64,000 nucleotides of DNA from Setomelanomma holmii. Taxonomy: Eukaryota; Ascomycota; Dothideomycetes; Pleosporales; Phaeosphaeriaceae. The position numbers were made by a program, and so were the translations under genes. Below the pieces are notes generated by a model. It was not told where the DNA came from. It worked only from the letters and a program-made list of their open reading frames with translations, and searched no databases. The stretch covers positions 102,503 to 166,502 of the forward strand of contig ML978231.1 in the NCBI GenBank assembly GCA_010015745.1, given 5' to 3'. Of the stretch, positions 42,631 to 55,428 are shown one piece after another. Every line of letters starts with the position of its first letter. Positions within the stretch are counted from its first letter, which is position 1.

Positions 42631-45054
42631 ATGGCCCTCGCCATGAGCACCGCTCGCTCTCGCCCCGGCGCCGCCAATGGCATCTCGTCGCCCCGGATTG
42701 GTCGCATCAACATGCTCCTCGTCTGTCTCTTCCACGCCCTTGCGCCCGTGGTCAAGGCTATTCCCCTACCCTTTGGCGGCATTGTGCATGCTCTTAGCCA
42801 TGAGGAAGAGCTTCCCAAGAAGGACGCGAGTCTGATCTTGTATTTGGGCGTCGCCATTGCGCTTGTTTTGGCTGGTGGTGTCTTTGCGGGACTTACTATC
42901 GCGTAAGACAGCTTCAGCCTTTTTGTGAAACAGTCTCTAACAATGCTTCCAGGCTTATGGGCCAAGACGAAATCTACCTGCAAGTCTTGGCGCAGTCTGG
43001 TGAGCCGAGCGAACGAAAGAACGCGTCGAAGGTGCTGCGACTGCTGCAGCGCGGCAAGCATTGGGTGCTGGTCACTCTCCTCCTCAGCAATGTCATCACC
43101 AACGAAACCCTGCCCATCGTGCTCGACAGGTCTCTGGGCGGAGGCTGGCCCGCCGTGGTTAGCTCCACGGTCCTTATTGGTACGTCATTCCAGACGAATG
43201 GCCTTGTACAGCATTAACCCTAGCAGTCATCTTTGGCGAAGTCGTCCCCCAATCCATCTGCGTTCGCTATGGCCTGCCCATCGGCGCGTGGATGTCGCCC
43301 GTCGTCCTCGTTCTCATGTACGTCATGGGTATTGCCGCGTGGCCGACCGCGAAGCTCCTCGACTACCTCCTGGGCGAAGACCACGGCACCGTATACAAGA
43401 AGACTGGCCTGAAGACGCTCGTCACACTGCACCAGTCTCTGGGACACGCTGAAGAGCGCTTGAATGAGGACGAGGTGACCATCATCACGGCTGTGTTGGA
43501 CCTAAAGGCAAAGGCGGTTGGTAACATCATGACGCCCATGAAGGATGTCTTCACCATGTCGTCCGATACTGTATTGGACGAGAAGATGATGGACAATATC
43601 CTCTCCGCTGGTTACTCGCGCATCCCTATCCACAACCCCGACAACAAGAACGACTTTGTTGGCATGTTGCTTGTCAAGATGCTCATCACCTACGACCCTG
43701 AGGATGCTCTGCGGGTGCGCGACTTCGCGCTCGCAACTCTGCCTGAAACACGACCCGAGACAAGCTGCTTGGATATTCTCAACTTCTTCCAGGAGGGCAA
43801 GTCCCACATGGTCCTTGTTTCTGACTTCCCAGCTGAGGCTCGCGGCGCCGTCGGTGTCGTAACTCTCGAAGACGTCATCGAAGAGCTCATTGGAGAGTAA
43901 GTCCAACAACTTGAGGATCTTGAACAGTCACTCATGTCAATAGGGAAATCATCGACGAGTCTGATGTCTTCATCGATGTCCACAAAGCCATCCGCCGCAT
44001 GGCGCCGGCCCCACGCTCTCGCGTTCCTCGTGGCAAGGTAGTCACCGATACATCCCGCAAACCCTCGGAACAACCTCTCATAGACGTACAAACAGATATG
44101 CAAGCGAACGGAGGTGGTGCTCGCAAGCTGTCACTACCAGAAAACGATAGCGCTCCCATAACATCCTTCCTCGTCAGACGTCGCAGCAGTGGTAACAAAG
44201 GCAGCATGGAGCCGCTGCGAAGCAACGACCCTGAGGTTTACCAGCACTTGCGACATCTCGGTCCATCGAACGCGGCCAATCGACCAAAAACAACTCGCAT
44301 CAACACTGTCAAGATCAAGCCTGGCAACACAGCGACGGCGACAAACGTACCTGCCATTCCTCAGACTATACCAGAGAATGCGCGACCAGCATCGTCTCCA
44401 TCCGCAGTCGTGGCTCAGGACTCGCACGCTCCTGAAGGTGGTGTTGGTGTTGGGCTGCTCAACTCAGCAGGTCGCGAGGCCAGCGATGGCGTCCATAGTG
44501 TGGCAGTCGGCTATGGTACGATGGCTCCTAGCGGCGATCGTATGTCCTGGAAGTCTGGGCGGTCTGGGCTAAGGGAAGCAGATGAAGAGCCAAGGTCACC
44601 AAAATACACTGCCAAGGATGACGAGGAAATCGTCGTCGACAACACGAAAGAGGACGGCGAAGGCACAAATCGAATCAAGGACTTCAGACAACGGTCGCGA
44701 TCCGTCAGCACTATTGCATCCCTTCGTTCTGGACGTTCGCGATCAAAGAGCCCTCCGAAGAAGCGTCACACTGCTCGTAGCGGCAGCATCTCAGAGAATA
44801 TCATCGATGTGAATGGCATCAAGAAGATTGTCCTGGAAACTACGAGTTCGAGCGATTCCGAAGACAAAGCTGTACTAAATGTTCAGACTGACGGTGCTCA
44901 AGATGAGTCGAGGGGCACTTCGGAAGCAGAGTCGAATGCTGCAAGCGGGAAAGCGAAGGACAAGAAGAAGAGGAAGAAGCGAGGTAAGAAGAAGAAGGGC
45001 AGCAATGCTGGAGAGAGCAGCGAGTCCCAACCTCTTCTTGGGGACGGTCATTGA
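42631..45054 (+). CDS. CNNM/Mam3-type membrane protein with DUF21 and CBS domains (759 aa)
   Basis: Exons are 42631-42902, 42953-43179, 43227-43896 and 43944-45054. Membrane helices occur at the start (IGRINMLLVCLFHALAPVV), LILYLGVAIALVLAGGVFAGLTIA, WVLVTLLLSNVITNETLPIVL and VVLVLMYVMGIAAW. This DUF21 domain (about 55-240) contains VIFGEVVPQSICVRYG. A CBS pair follows (NIMTPMKDVFTMSSDT; SHMVLVSDF...GVVTLEDVIEELIGEEIIDESD). The last 330 residues are disordered with Ser/Arg and Lys-rich tails. CNNM/Mam3 proteins act in Mg, Mn and Co handling at vacuolar or plasma membranes. The third-exon acceptor is TAGCAG, so two products differing by one Ala residue are possible. Confidence 0.9.
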
Positions 45055-45441
45055 GAAGATGTCGGAGAGACTTTGTGTTGATGCATTCTTCAGTATTTCC
45101 CAGGGAGAGCGACGCGGTCGGCTGTTATCTACCTAATCGTTCTGGGATTTCGAGGATTCAGCCACGGATCTTACATTCAGTTGTTGGCACTTTATTCACA
45201 TGGCGGGCAGAGCTGGCGAACACGGGAGGCTGATGGAAAAAGTTTATTTTCCTTGTTGTAACATAACAGCATTGTTTGCGAAGGCCAATGACCACTTTGG
45301 TAACAGGTCTTGGAGCAGGCGTCGCACGCTTCATTGGTAGCTTCGAGATATACACATGCTCGTACATCCAAATGCCCCCCCCTCTCCGATCCAATAAAGT
45401 GACCCCAAGCACGTGCGATATACTTGCCTACACCATTGATA
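45055..45441. other. Convergent 3' flanks
   Basis: Lies between the ends of the CNNM-type gene and the polytopic membrane protein gene. No gene recognised. Confidence 0.4.
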
Positions 45442-46575
45442 TTATACTCCACCACCCCAACCTAAAACACCCCAGATCACACCTCCAAGCAGCGCATCCC
45501 ACCCCAACGCTCTCACCGCATACAGGTTTCCCCTCAACACCCTCCTATCTGCACTCCGCAACTCTTGTCTCTGCGAAGCCCAGTATGCTACTAAGGACCC
45601 GGCTGAAATGACAAGACACTTCCTCACCTCCTGCTCGTTAAACCTAACCATCCCCGAATGCGGCAGGCAAAGCACGAAGCGGCTGAATAAAACCAAAGGG
45701 ATAAACATTGCGTGCTTAGATAAGGTAGGCAATGCAAGGAGTGCGCAATTGAGTAGGATTGTGGGAAGTAAAGGGGAAGCACGGATTTGCCGATTTCTGG
45801 TGGTTGGTTTCGGGGCTTGGGTCATGGGGGAGGAGGCGAGGTGTATATGGAGGGAGGTGATGAGGAGTGCGGATGTGAATGATATGGGGAGGATTTGGGA
45901 GAGGAGGATGTATGTCCACATTGCGGCGGGGCGGAGGTGATGTTCACGAGCTGGAGGGTGGGTTAGTTTATGGTTCTTGTGGAGGGTGGTGATGGTGGAT
46001 GTCGTGGGATGGGATGGGATTGTGGAACTGGAAGAATGGCGTTCGGGTTGTAATTAAGAGAAGTGTAGCAAACAAGGCATGAGATTACCTTTCTTTGCGA
46101 TCCACATGTTCCAGAAGAACGTGGCTAAGATGGCGACTTGTGTGTATACTGTGTTTGCAGGCGCGGCTACGAGTTCGGTAGCGAAGTCCTGGAAGAGGGT
46201 GGAGGAGAGCATCCATGACTTCAGACTGTCGGATGAGACATTGGTGATACTGCGGGTGGGCTTGCCAGTCCAGTTGAGGTAGTGGGTGATCAGGTAGAAC
46301 AGCATGTGGTAGGATAAAGTCGCGAAGCTGATCGAGGAAAGAAAGGCGTAGATTTTGATGTGGCGTTTTCGTACTTCTTGGGCTGCTTTAGAAGTCGCAT
46401 CTTGATGGGGCGTGTTGAGGTGGTAGGCCTTGTTGTATTGAGTGGATAGCGAAGATGTGATATTCAGTGTCGCATATAGAGCGAGGACAATATAGGACAA
46501 GAAGATCGTGGTGCCGATATAGTTGTGTGGTGGTTGTGAGTAGTAGAGTAGCGTACTGAAGCCCCGTAATGCCAT
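45442..46575 (-). CDS. Polytopic membrane protein, about eight helices (331 aa)
   Basis: Exons are 46575-46089 and 45950-45442, joined by a 138-nt intron (GTAATC...CTAAC...CTCCAG); phase 1 joins WIAKKA to REHHLRPAAMW. Hydrophobic segments occur at TTIFLSYIVLALYATLNI, IYAFLSSISFATLSYHMLFYL, YTQVAILATFFWNMWIA, MWTYILLSQILPISFTSALLI, LLPTILLNCALLAL, MFIPLVLFSRFVLCL, CLVISAGSLVAYWA and the C-terminal WDALLGGVIWGVLGW. Loops are short and basic. No transporter signature is recognised. The level of confidence is for the gene structure, not a function. Confidence 0.7.
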
Positions 46576-48278
46576 TGTGACGGTCCAGGGTGCTTTCGGA
46601 ATAGGTTCGATGGTAGACTTGAGGTGGTTTGGTTCTTGATATTCTCAGAGTGAAAATGAGGCCAGAAAGTCACAGCGTCAATGTTGGAGATGTCTGACGT
46701 CATGCGACAATTCGCGTATGAGAAATCGGGCAGCGAAACATCTTGGTTGTGACTGCCACTGTATGACAGTCACTTTGTATCTGGACATGAAGCAACCAAT
46801 TCGATCATGATTTACGGGTCGTGGTGTTCGTCTTCGAACATCGCGTGTCCGCGCGACAATTGATCGGTACTTGTATAGAGATGGCTTACCATTGGTTGTT
46901 AGACGATGCAAATATCTGAGATGGCTATTGCGCTGCAATGCTTCCCGAATATATACGGTCGCCTTTCCAGTCATCGCCGAAAAGCAGTTGATAGTCAAGA
47001 TTGACTCTTCTACCTTGTAAGCCATGGCGTCACGCACCAACGCAGACATTGAGACATGCATGCGCCTTCAGTCGAAGGTTCATTTAGATCCTGCTTCAGA
47101 AAATGCCATCGATCGCGACCCAATGACACCGAGCTTCGACGTTCAGTAGCATCAATCTTGGCCGTCGGTAGATGTCATCTTCATCGGCATTGCAGGTGTA
47201 TAGTCGAGCATGATGGTGAAGCTCTGATTGGGCCAGTCGTCCTCGCTACATGCTCTGAAGGTGTATCTGCAGTTCTTTTGGTGCTTGATTGTGCTTTGAT
47301 ACACGTGGAGATGCGTAAGGAGGTTTAAGATGGTATTACTTGAGGCAATGAATAGATGCGTTCTTCTTGCTCCAAATGGTTACGCTACCGAGGCTGGAGA
47401 AGGAAGGAACGATGGACTCACCTTCCGAGGGATCAGCAGAGAGACCCTTGAACGTCCCACTCACTGTCCTTTCCTCAATTTCACAACGCAGCATCGTGTA
47501 CGAAGTACGACTCACATCATCCTCGCGCACTCGGCGTTATTATCTCTGGAGCGCATCTCCGTCTCTGCTTTGCTCAGCTCGCGTGCGAATGACACTGACA
47601 GGCGCAGGGTTGTGGAAACTTTTCCGGGCGGAGTCTCGCTAGTTTCTGCACTTCCCATCTCCCGCAAACGGCGCGTCCGCGGCAACTCAACAATGGCCGG
47701 CCTTTCCAAGGTTGATGCACAGCAATGGACAATGTTGAGTTGAGGGCTTCAGAGACAACGATGAAGCGTTACCGTGCCGAACGATGCGCCCATTCGAGAT
47801 GTGTAACGATGATGGGCAAATGATTCATATATGATGTTCGAGTCGTGGACCCAGCCGATCCACGAGCCGAACGCCATGACGCAGCAAGGCTAAAGGACGC
47901 CTCTGCGATCCCTAACACGCACCCCACTTTTCTAGAAGTGTCATGGGCAGAATTTCGCAATGGGTCAAAGGAGGTTATCTCGTGGACTGGTGTTGCTTCC
48001 TCAGCAAGTCTTATACCAAACCACGCGACGACGTTCCTGGGAAAACCTCCCGATACGTCTCCAGGGATACGCACAACCACCTGCCATTTGTCAGCCATAG
48101 GAATTATCGGCGTCGCATTGGTGTAGACGCGAATTATCTCCGAGTATAAACTTCTGCAACACAATTTTGCGATAGAGGGAAACGTTGAAACCGCATCGCA
48201 TGCCACTGTGGACTATTTGTGAACTAAAAGAAGGAAGTCGATAGCTTGAATTTGCGACAGTCTCCACCGAAAGGTACA
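46576..48278. other. 1.7 kb without recognised gene
   Basis: Overlapping frames on both strands (for example 46678-47061 minus and 47330-47743 plus) lack domains, splice support and plausible starts. The right end contains the promoter of the multidrug transporter. Confidence 0.4.
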
Positions 48279-51114
48279 ATGATGGAAAAGGAAGAACAGA
48301 GTCCAGCGTCTTCGAGAGCGGAGCAAGACAGCGCAGCGAGCGACTACGACAGGGTAGATGAACCAGTTGCTATAGATGAAGAGAAGTCTATCGGTCTCAA
48401 CGGGGAAGAGTACATTGCGGCGCAAGAGGATGGAGTAGACAGAGGCAGAGATAAGAGCAGGAGGTCACAAGACAGCAGGAGTCTGCGAACCACCAGGTCG
48501 CACCAGAGTCGAGCCGGCGGAGATGGATACACATGCTTCGATGCCGAACCAGAAAACGCGCGACCGAACAACTCCAAGCGCGGGGTTGTGATCGAGCAAC
48601 CCTACCTTGTCACATGGGATGGCGATTCGGATCCCAACAATCCGCGCAGCATGTCGAAATTGAGGCGCTGGCTGATAGTATTGATATGCGCTGCAAGTTC
48701 GCTTTGTGTGTAAGTCAGGTCGAGGAGAAGAAAGTAAGCGTGAGGCCTCAGCTAACAAGCGATGGGCCACAGGACCTGCACTTCATCCTTGTACACATCG
48801 ACCTACAGCCAGCTCGAGCCAGAGTTCGGGTCTTCCCGGCTCGTATGCACTCTTGGCTTGAGTCTCTTCGTCGCTGGACTCGGATCAGGCCCAATGATAT
48901 TGAGTCCCCTGTCTGAGGTCAGTCCGCAACTACCGACATCTGCGCGCATGTGCATGAACTCACTGGGAACAGTTCTATGGGAGGAGGCCTATTTACATCT
49001 GCTCCTTCACGTTCTTCCTGATCTGGATGTTCCCGTGTGCGTTCGCGCATAATATCCAGACGATGCTGATAGCCAGATTTTTTGATGGCTTGGCCGGCTC
49101 TGCGTTCCTATCAGTCGCTGGTGGCACTGTTGGGGACATGTTCGCAAAACATGTTAGTCACATCCATGCATACCATGCCTCAAGTGCTAACGCCGATGCA
49201 GGAGCTATCAGCTCCAATGATGGTCTACACTGCCTCTCCTTTTGTGGGCCCCGAAATTGGTCCTCTCATTGGAGGCTGTACGTAACGTGCACTATTTTTT
49301 CAGGATGAACACTAAGTCCAGCGTATAGTCATCGTCGAAAACACCTCGTGGAGATGGTAAGTCTCGTGACACCCACAGCACTTGTTTTCCCTCAAAGTCT
49401 GCGCTGGTGTGCGCCTCAATAGTGCTTCTAAACAAGTTCTCGTATTCGAAGAAGCGGTGTGCTGACGTCAATTCAGGTGCTTCTACGTACTAATCATCTG
49501 GTCTGCAGTACAGGTAAAGCAGTGACGCACATGAATGCATAGCCTCACTAACACTAGCTTCCAGCTGTGCCTGATCGTCCTTTTCGTGCCTGAGACTTAC
49601 CACCCAGTCCTGTTGAGACGAAAGGCCATTCGATTGCGAGAAGAAACGGGCAACCAAGAGTGGATCGCACCGATCGAGAAAATGGATAGGTCGATTGCAA
49701 AGACCGTCCTTTGGTCCTGCATCCGTCCGTTTCAGCTCCTCTTCTTCGAGCCAATGGTGGGTCCAATGCTCTTGCCATAATGATGGTGAGCTGACTGTCG
49801 TGCTTCAGTGCCTCAACCTTTGCATTCTGTCGGCGATCCTTCTGGGTATACTCTACCTGTTCTTCGGGGCATTCCCATTGGTCTTCCAAAACAACCACGG
49901 CTTTAGTATTGCTCAAACCGGTCTCGCCTTTTTGGTAAGATTGCCTAAGCTCCATGTGTATATTGCCGTCACTAAGCAAGCATATCGGTGCAGGGGCTCT
50001 TCGTCGGTATGCTGACGGGAATCTGTACCGACCCTATCTGGCGAAGAATCTACGGCAGGCTCGTGCGCAAACGCGAGGAGCAAGGAGGCGAGGCTGGTGG
50101 ATCTGAACCTGAGTTTCGGCTGCCTTCGACGATACTTGGCGCATGGGTCGTCCCAATTGCTCTTTTCGGTAAATCCATCCATGCTTTTCCATGTTGAGCA
50201 AGCTTTTGACGGCGTTTCAGGATTTGGATGGACCACGTATCCCACCGTGAGTGACGATATGAGAAAGATTGCGATCTCCCGTGGCTGACATCCTTGCTCT
50301 TGCAGGTGCACTGGATAGGTACGACAGCTGCACACATCGTCAAGTGGTAATTATAGCTGATCATTGCACTGCAGTTCCAATAATCTTCTCTGCCATCTTT
50401 GGCGTAGGGTATGCTACCCAATCTGGCCTCCAGAGTTGTCATCGATGAACAGTCACTGACCGCTCCCTGACGTAGTGTGATTTGGGTCTATTCAGGTGTC
50501 TTCACGTTCCTTGTGGAAGCTGTATGTACCGCCGACAACGGACCAGACAATTGGGACCATTACTGACCTCGCCGACCAGTACCCTGTCTATGCAGCCTCG
50601 GCCCTGGCTGCCAACAGCTTTGCGAGGTCGTACTTTGCTGCGGCCTTCCCACTGGGTAATATGCACTAGCCACAACGGTCGTCAAACCGCCCTGCTAACA
50701 TTGTGCAGTATGTGTACTCTGCAAAGCAACTCTCCCCTTGGTGGAAAGAGTCGAGTGGCTTGTCAATGTGACTTCCTCGAGTGATCTATGGGCACTTTGA
50801 CACCCTCCTGGTATATGCCCTGCATTTTGAGCATTCGCTAACTGTGTTGTCACTGAAGTTTGGTGTTCAAATGTACAACAGTAAGACTCTGAGATTGCGT
50901 AACTTGTTGAAAAGGCGGTCACTAATTTGGAAAAGATCTTGGTTACCAGTGGGCGACGACGCTACTGGCATTCCTCGCGCTGGCAATGGCACCGTAAGTC
51001 TGGTCCATGGCAGTGGTATTGGTATTCACTAACGCACAATACTGCAGATTCCCAATTCTGTTCTTCAAGTACGGCAAGAAACTCAGGGGCAACAGTCGGT
51101 ATGCATCAGCGTAG
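48279..51114 (+). CDS. MFS multidrug transporter (DHA1 type), 17 exons, one doubtful junction (about 576 aa)
   Basis: Exons: 48279-48709, 48773-48917, 48973-49152, 49202-49277, 49329-49356, 49477-49513, 49565-49756, 49809-49934, 49994-50168, 50221-50246, 50306-50318, 50375-50408, 50476-50521, 50580-50654, 50859-50880, 50936-50993, 51048-51114. All but one junction use GT-AG and keep phase. The product shows a long hydrophilic N-terminus, VTWDGDSDPNNPRSMSKLRRW before helix 1, LSPLSEFYGRRPIY, GPEIGPLIGG, VPETYHPVLLRRKAIRLREE, TILGAWVVPIALFGFGWTTYP and a FKYGKKLRGNSRYASA tail. These are DHA1 features of drug:H+ antiporters in the plasma membrane. At 50654/50859 the DNA reads CTGGGTAAT, one G too many for a phase-0 GT donor, so this point may be a frameshift or hide a tiny exon. 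Confidence 0.78.
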
Positions 51115-52726
51115 ACGGCGTTGGATGGCCGCGAGACGATGTGGCGGATCTAAGTGGAGGGGCTATGAATAGAGGAAGTGACACGGCATTTGCATGCCAT
51201 CATGTTTATTGATTCAAGGATTTTGCGCCCACACGTGAGACGACCTGAAGCACGCTGGCCGGGCCTTTGTGCGACGCGACTTGGGGCGCCACGAGGGCTG
51301 CCACGCCAGCTCGAGGGACGAGCGATACACAGCGACCGAAGCGGTTGTGGATGGTACCGTGGGTGAGGCCGTCGCGAGTAAACGTGGCCGGTAAGCCAGA
51401 AACACGGGCTGCGACACGCTTGAGGAACCACGGCGCTCGCGAAGCAGAAACGATGAGATGGGCGTGGTGATAGCCGGTAGTACAGGGCGTTGGAGGCTGA
51501 CGACGGCCAGTAATATAGAGCGCCAAGGCTCGCGATCACATACCACATGCAGACGCGCAGGCGAGCCGCGAAGGCGCATCCAATGTGGGGTGGGTCGAGT
51601 GTGCGGCTGCTTGCAGGAGTGCGTCAGGTGTTGAGGTCATTAGAAGTGATTCTCAAAGCGTAGGTACCGTCACGTGTGAGCGCATTCACTGTGTTGAAGC
51701 AAGAAACACATGTCAGCCAATATGCAGCGACTGCTTGTGAAGACACGCAAAGGACGAGCGGTATCTCAGCTGCAGCCCGCACAATCCGTGACGTGTGAGT
51801 GGTGGAGATGGGGCTCGCTCGCTTGACCGCCAAGCGCAGCGACGTACCGGCCGCAGGGACCGAGGCAGGAGCATGGGCTGCTGCACCTTCCACTGGAGCA
51901 AGCAAACCTCGACGAGCCAATTGCGGGGAACCGCATCTGCGCGCATCACCTCGAGCCCCAACAACGACACACGACCAGCCCCAGCACGCTTCAGCGCCTC
52001 GAGGCCACCGATTGCCAGCGCCCACCACAGTAAAAGGCACGCCGTTGTCCGTGGCGCCCACCATTGCCCGAGCCAGAGCCGCCATTGCGTGCGCCAGTAT
52101 TCTTCTCCATCGCTGCTCGCCCGCCAGCTCGTCTACCGCCCTCACCCCAAGCGCGGTCCCACGGCGTCGCCCTACTACTGTGTCGCTCCTGCCTTGCTCG
52201 AGTCGACGCCCCACCCGTCACTGCCTGCCCTCCCGTCGCGGCTGCTTCGGCGACCTCACCGTCCCACAAGCCTTCGCCTCCAGCAGCATGGGCAGCGCGT
52301 CTCGGTAGCAGCTGGCTATCAACCATGACTGTGTGTGCTCTGTGTGCTCCTGGAATGCCCCCCCGATTGCATGGACCCCGGCCCCGTACCACAGCAGCTC
52401 TGTTCCATACCTGTCCGCCGGATTGAGCACCCTCCGCTCGCTGGCTTCCCATCGCCCTCTCCGCCATTGGACCTGTCAGCGTGCCACGGCAGCGCCCGTT
52501 CGAGCAGCCAGCGCACGCGTGATCGCACTTCAAAACACGCCGCTGGAACGCCGCCAGCCGTGCGCCGCAGAGACATTGGCTGAACCGTTGGACCGGGTCC
52601 ATCCCAAGAGCGCACACTGACGGCTGCACGCAGCACTAAGCGTGCGTTGATTGTACAGCGCCGACCGAAGCACACAGCAGCAGCATCCGTGCGAGCCCGC
52701 CGGGCAGCGCAGCGCAGAGGGATAAT
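51115..52726. promoter_or_regulatory. 1.6 kb GC-rich region upstream of the ERT1/AcuK-type gene
   Basis: Long frames on both strands (for example 51624-52214 minus) arise from GC-rich composition and overlap one another; none shows a domain. Long promoters and leaders are common for such regulators. I see no conserved element that I can name. Confidence 0.4.
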
Positions 52727-54944
52727 ATGACCACCCCAGACGCCGAAGATGCATCTCCCTCACCGGAGTACCGAAGTGACCTGGACGACGAGAACGACAT
52801 GGCTGCCGAACAGAAGACTGAAGACGGCTCGCCGACGCAAAAGACCAACGGCCAGAAGGCCAATGCAAAGGACCCCCTAAGGCCGCGAAGGAAGAAGGCG
52901 CGGAGAGCATGTTTTGCCTGCCAGCGCGCCCATCTGACTTGTGGTGAGTATAAAATTCACTTTTCCGTTGAGATCATGTTACTGTTGAGGACGTGATTTT
53001 GCTTGCCATGATAGGCGCTGACAACATCAGGCGATGAGCGGCCCTGCAACCGCTGTATCAAGCGCAACCTGGCAGACCACTGCATGGATGGTGTCCGCAA
53101 AAAGGCCAAGTATCTCCACGATGCGCCTGATGGTGCTCTTATGCCCGGTGTGGGCGGCCACTATCAGTATATGAACGGCAATCGTCCAACACCGCTACCC
53201 AGTCAAGACGCCCAAACCGTTTCTGTGGCATCGCAAGGGAACATCTATTCTCAAGCTCCATCTGGAACCTTCTATCCCCCTCCAGCGGCGCCGATACCAC
53301 TACCACCCAGTCAAGATTCCCGAACGTTCAACAACCAACAGTCCCCAATATCACCACCATTTACCCAAGCGCACCATGGCCAGGCCGTCAATGCGCCAAG
53401 CTCAATGTCTCAGGCCCAGCCAGGCCAGATGCAGCAATTTGGACCGCTCTTCGATCCCAGCGACCCAGCTCTGTTCAACTTCGACATCTCAAGCCTGAAC
53501 TTTGGGAACCACTATGGTGCGCTGGAGTTTGGCATGCTTGGTCACATGTCCTCAGGCGTAGTTGATGCACCCGTCGACAACGGCATGATGAATGCAATGA
53601 ACCCGAACCCGAACATGTACAATACCCAAATGTCAAGCGCAGGTGGATATGCGGCGCCAGCCAACTCGGGTGTGGGGATGTCCTTCGGTCCGAATAATGT
53701 TTCTACGGGCGAATGGCATGATTCGCAGTCACGACAAGGCAGTATGCATGTACATACGCCAAACAACACACCAGCCACCGCGAATTTGGACCAAAACGGT
53801 CAGCAGCGGGACAGCCTCAATGGCCCACATGCTTTTGCGATCGGCCAAGGACCAGCTAGTCACTCGACCGCAAGCCCAGCATCAACCGATGCATCTGCGT
53901 TCGAGAGTGAGAATCCCTTGTCAAGTGCGACGTTCTTTGCGAACACCAATCGAGGGCATACTCAACACTCACCGACAGTCACCCGGCAGCACGAAAACAG
54001 GCACCAAAGCTCAGTGCTCCAGCCGATCTATTCGAATGGTATCCGTAAGAAACATCGAGACACAAAGCCCATCTATCAAGGGATTAAGGACCCCTATGAC
54101 TATGTCAAGGGCTTTCATAGGCTATTCGTACTATGCGGCCAGAAGTTTTCCAAACAGATGCTTGCGCAAGCTCAGCAGTACTTGTTCTTGTATCGACCAG
54201 TACTGTTATCAGTCCGCGAAGAGCTGAATAGGGACGACTTGATACATCAAGAGATGGGACTCCAACGCAACCTCATGACTTTGCAGGATCACTATGCCGA
54301 AGTAGGAACGCCTTTCTTGATTTGTAGGCGGTCGGGAGAGATCGTTGGCTGCAACAAGGAATTTACGATACTCACAGGTTGGCGACGCGAAGTCCTACTG
54401 GGTCAGGAGCCGAATCTGAACGTCAATCTTGGGAATAGTAAAGAGGCCGACGAGAGCGAGCTGTCGACACAGGCCAACACCACGCCCAACCTCACCGGCC
54501 AGGACGCTGAAGCCGGGATTCCAGTCGTCAACGTTGTACAATTGATGGATGCCAAGAGCGTGCTCGAATATCTCCAGCACTTCTCTGAGCTGTGTTGGAA
54601 TGATCCCCAAGGCAACGCCAAGCAACGCGCCAACATGCTGCGGTACCAAACCAAGGCTGACTTTGACCGCATACAAGAACCGAAGGCCAACACCGATCAC
54701 AAGTCCGACCTTGTCGTCAAGATGGAAGGTGGGGCTGTGCACCAAGGTGAATCAGCGATGCAGCGACTCGGTGCGAAGAATGGTATGGTGGACTGCATGG
54801 TATGGTGGCATATCAAGCGCGACACCTTTGAGATGCCGGTCTTGGTGTGCATGAGTGTAAGTCACTTACCCCCAGTTTTTCACATGATGCGGCTTGCTGA
54901 CGGTTGTCTAGGTTATGCCTGTTCTTGACAAGGGTTTACAATGA
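52727..54944 (+). CDS. ERT1: ERT1/AcuK-type gluconeogenesis regulator: Zn2Cys6 plus PAS (691 aa)
   Basis: Exons are 52727-52943, 53031-54856 and 54912-54944. The first intron splits the zinc cluster, and joining restores ACFACQRAHLTCGDERPCNRC with Cys62, 65, 72, 78, 81 and 90. The text right after it, GVRKKAKYLHDAPDGALMPG, is the family hallmark. The middle (100-420) is Gln/Pro/Asn-rich. Near 485-600 a PAS domain follows (HYAEVGTPFLICRRSGEIVGCNKEF, LTGWRREVLLG). The tiny last exon gives CMSVMPVLDKGLQ. Relatives in yeasts and Aspergillus (AcuK partners AcuM) bind CCGN7CCG sites and turn on gluconeogenic and respiratory genes. It acts in the nucleus. Confidence 0.92.
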
Positions 54945-55428
54945 GGCTTTAATATCCTCGGATCCGCAATCCGGGATCAAAAGACCTCGGCAGTACTCAC
55001 GAGATACACGACACGGATCACGAACACATAGTCGCAGAGCAATTCGAGCTCGACCCTGCGTGGTGATCCTTCCGAATCCACCCGAGCCTGGTTCCGCATG
55101 CGCCCGACCCACGCAACAAGAATCAACACTAATGTTTTGGATCCGACTTGTTCTTTAAAGCATTACATGCGCGCACAATTGTAATTTTCTGGGAAGCTTG
55201 GATATATGGGGGCGTAGCATGGTACATAATGCGCATTAACACTAGGCAAAGGGTGTACACAGGGCGTTATGGATTGGGAAAAAGTCGGGGCTCATATGGA
55301 TACCACAGCAGTTGAAGACTATTCGATCTTAATATTGTTTCATACCATTGCAAATCGCTATGATATCATGTCGTGATTTAAATCCATGCCGGATTACATT
55401 CTCGCTCCCTCTCTCTCCTCACCTCCAC
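54945..55428. other. Convergent 3' flanks
   Basis: Lies between the ERT1-type gene and riboflavin kinase; AT-rich in part. No gene recognised. Confidence 0.4.

Noticed and set aside
46678..48206. Several 65-145 codon frames on both strands
   Set aside because: No domain, no splice consistency and mutual overlap.
51624..52629. Minus-strand frames of about 200 codons in GC-rich DNA
   Set aside because: Overlapping frames of equal length on both strands, low-complexity Ala/Arg/Gly content, no domain.
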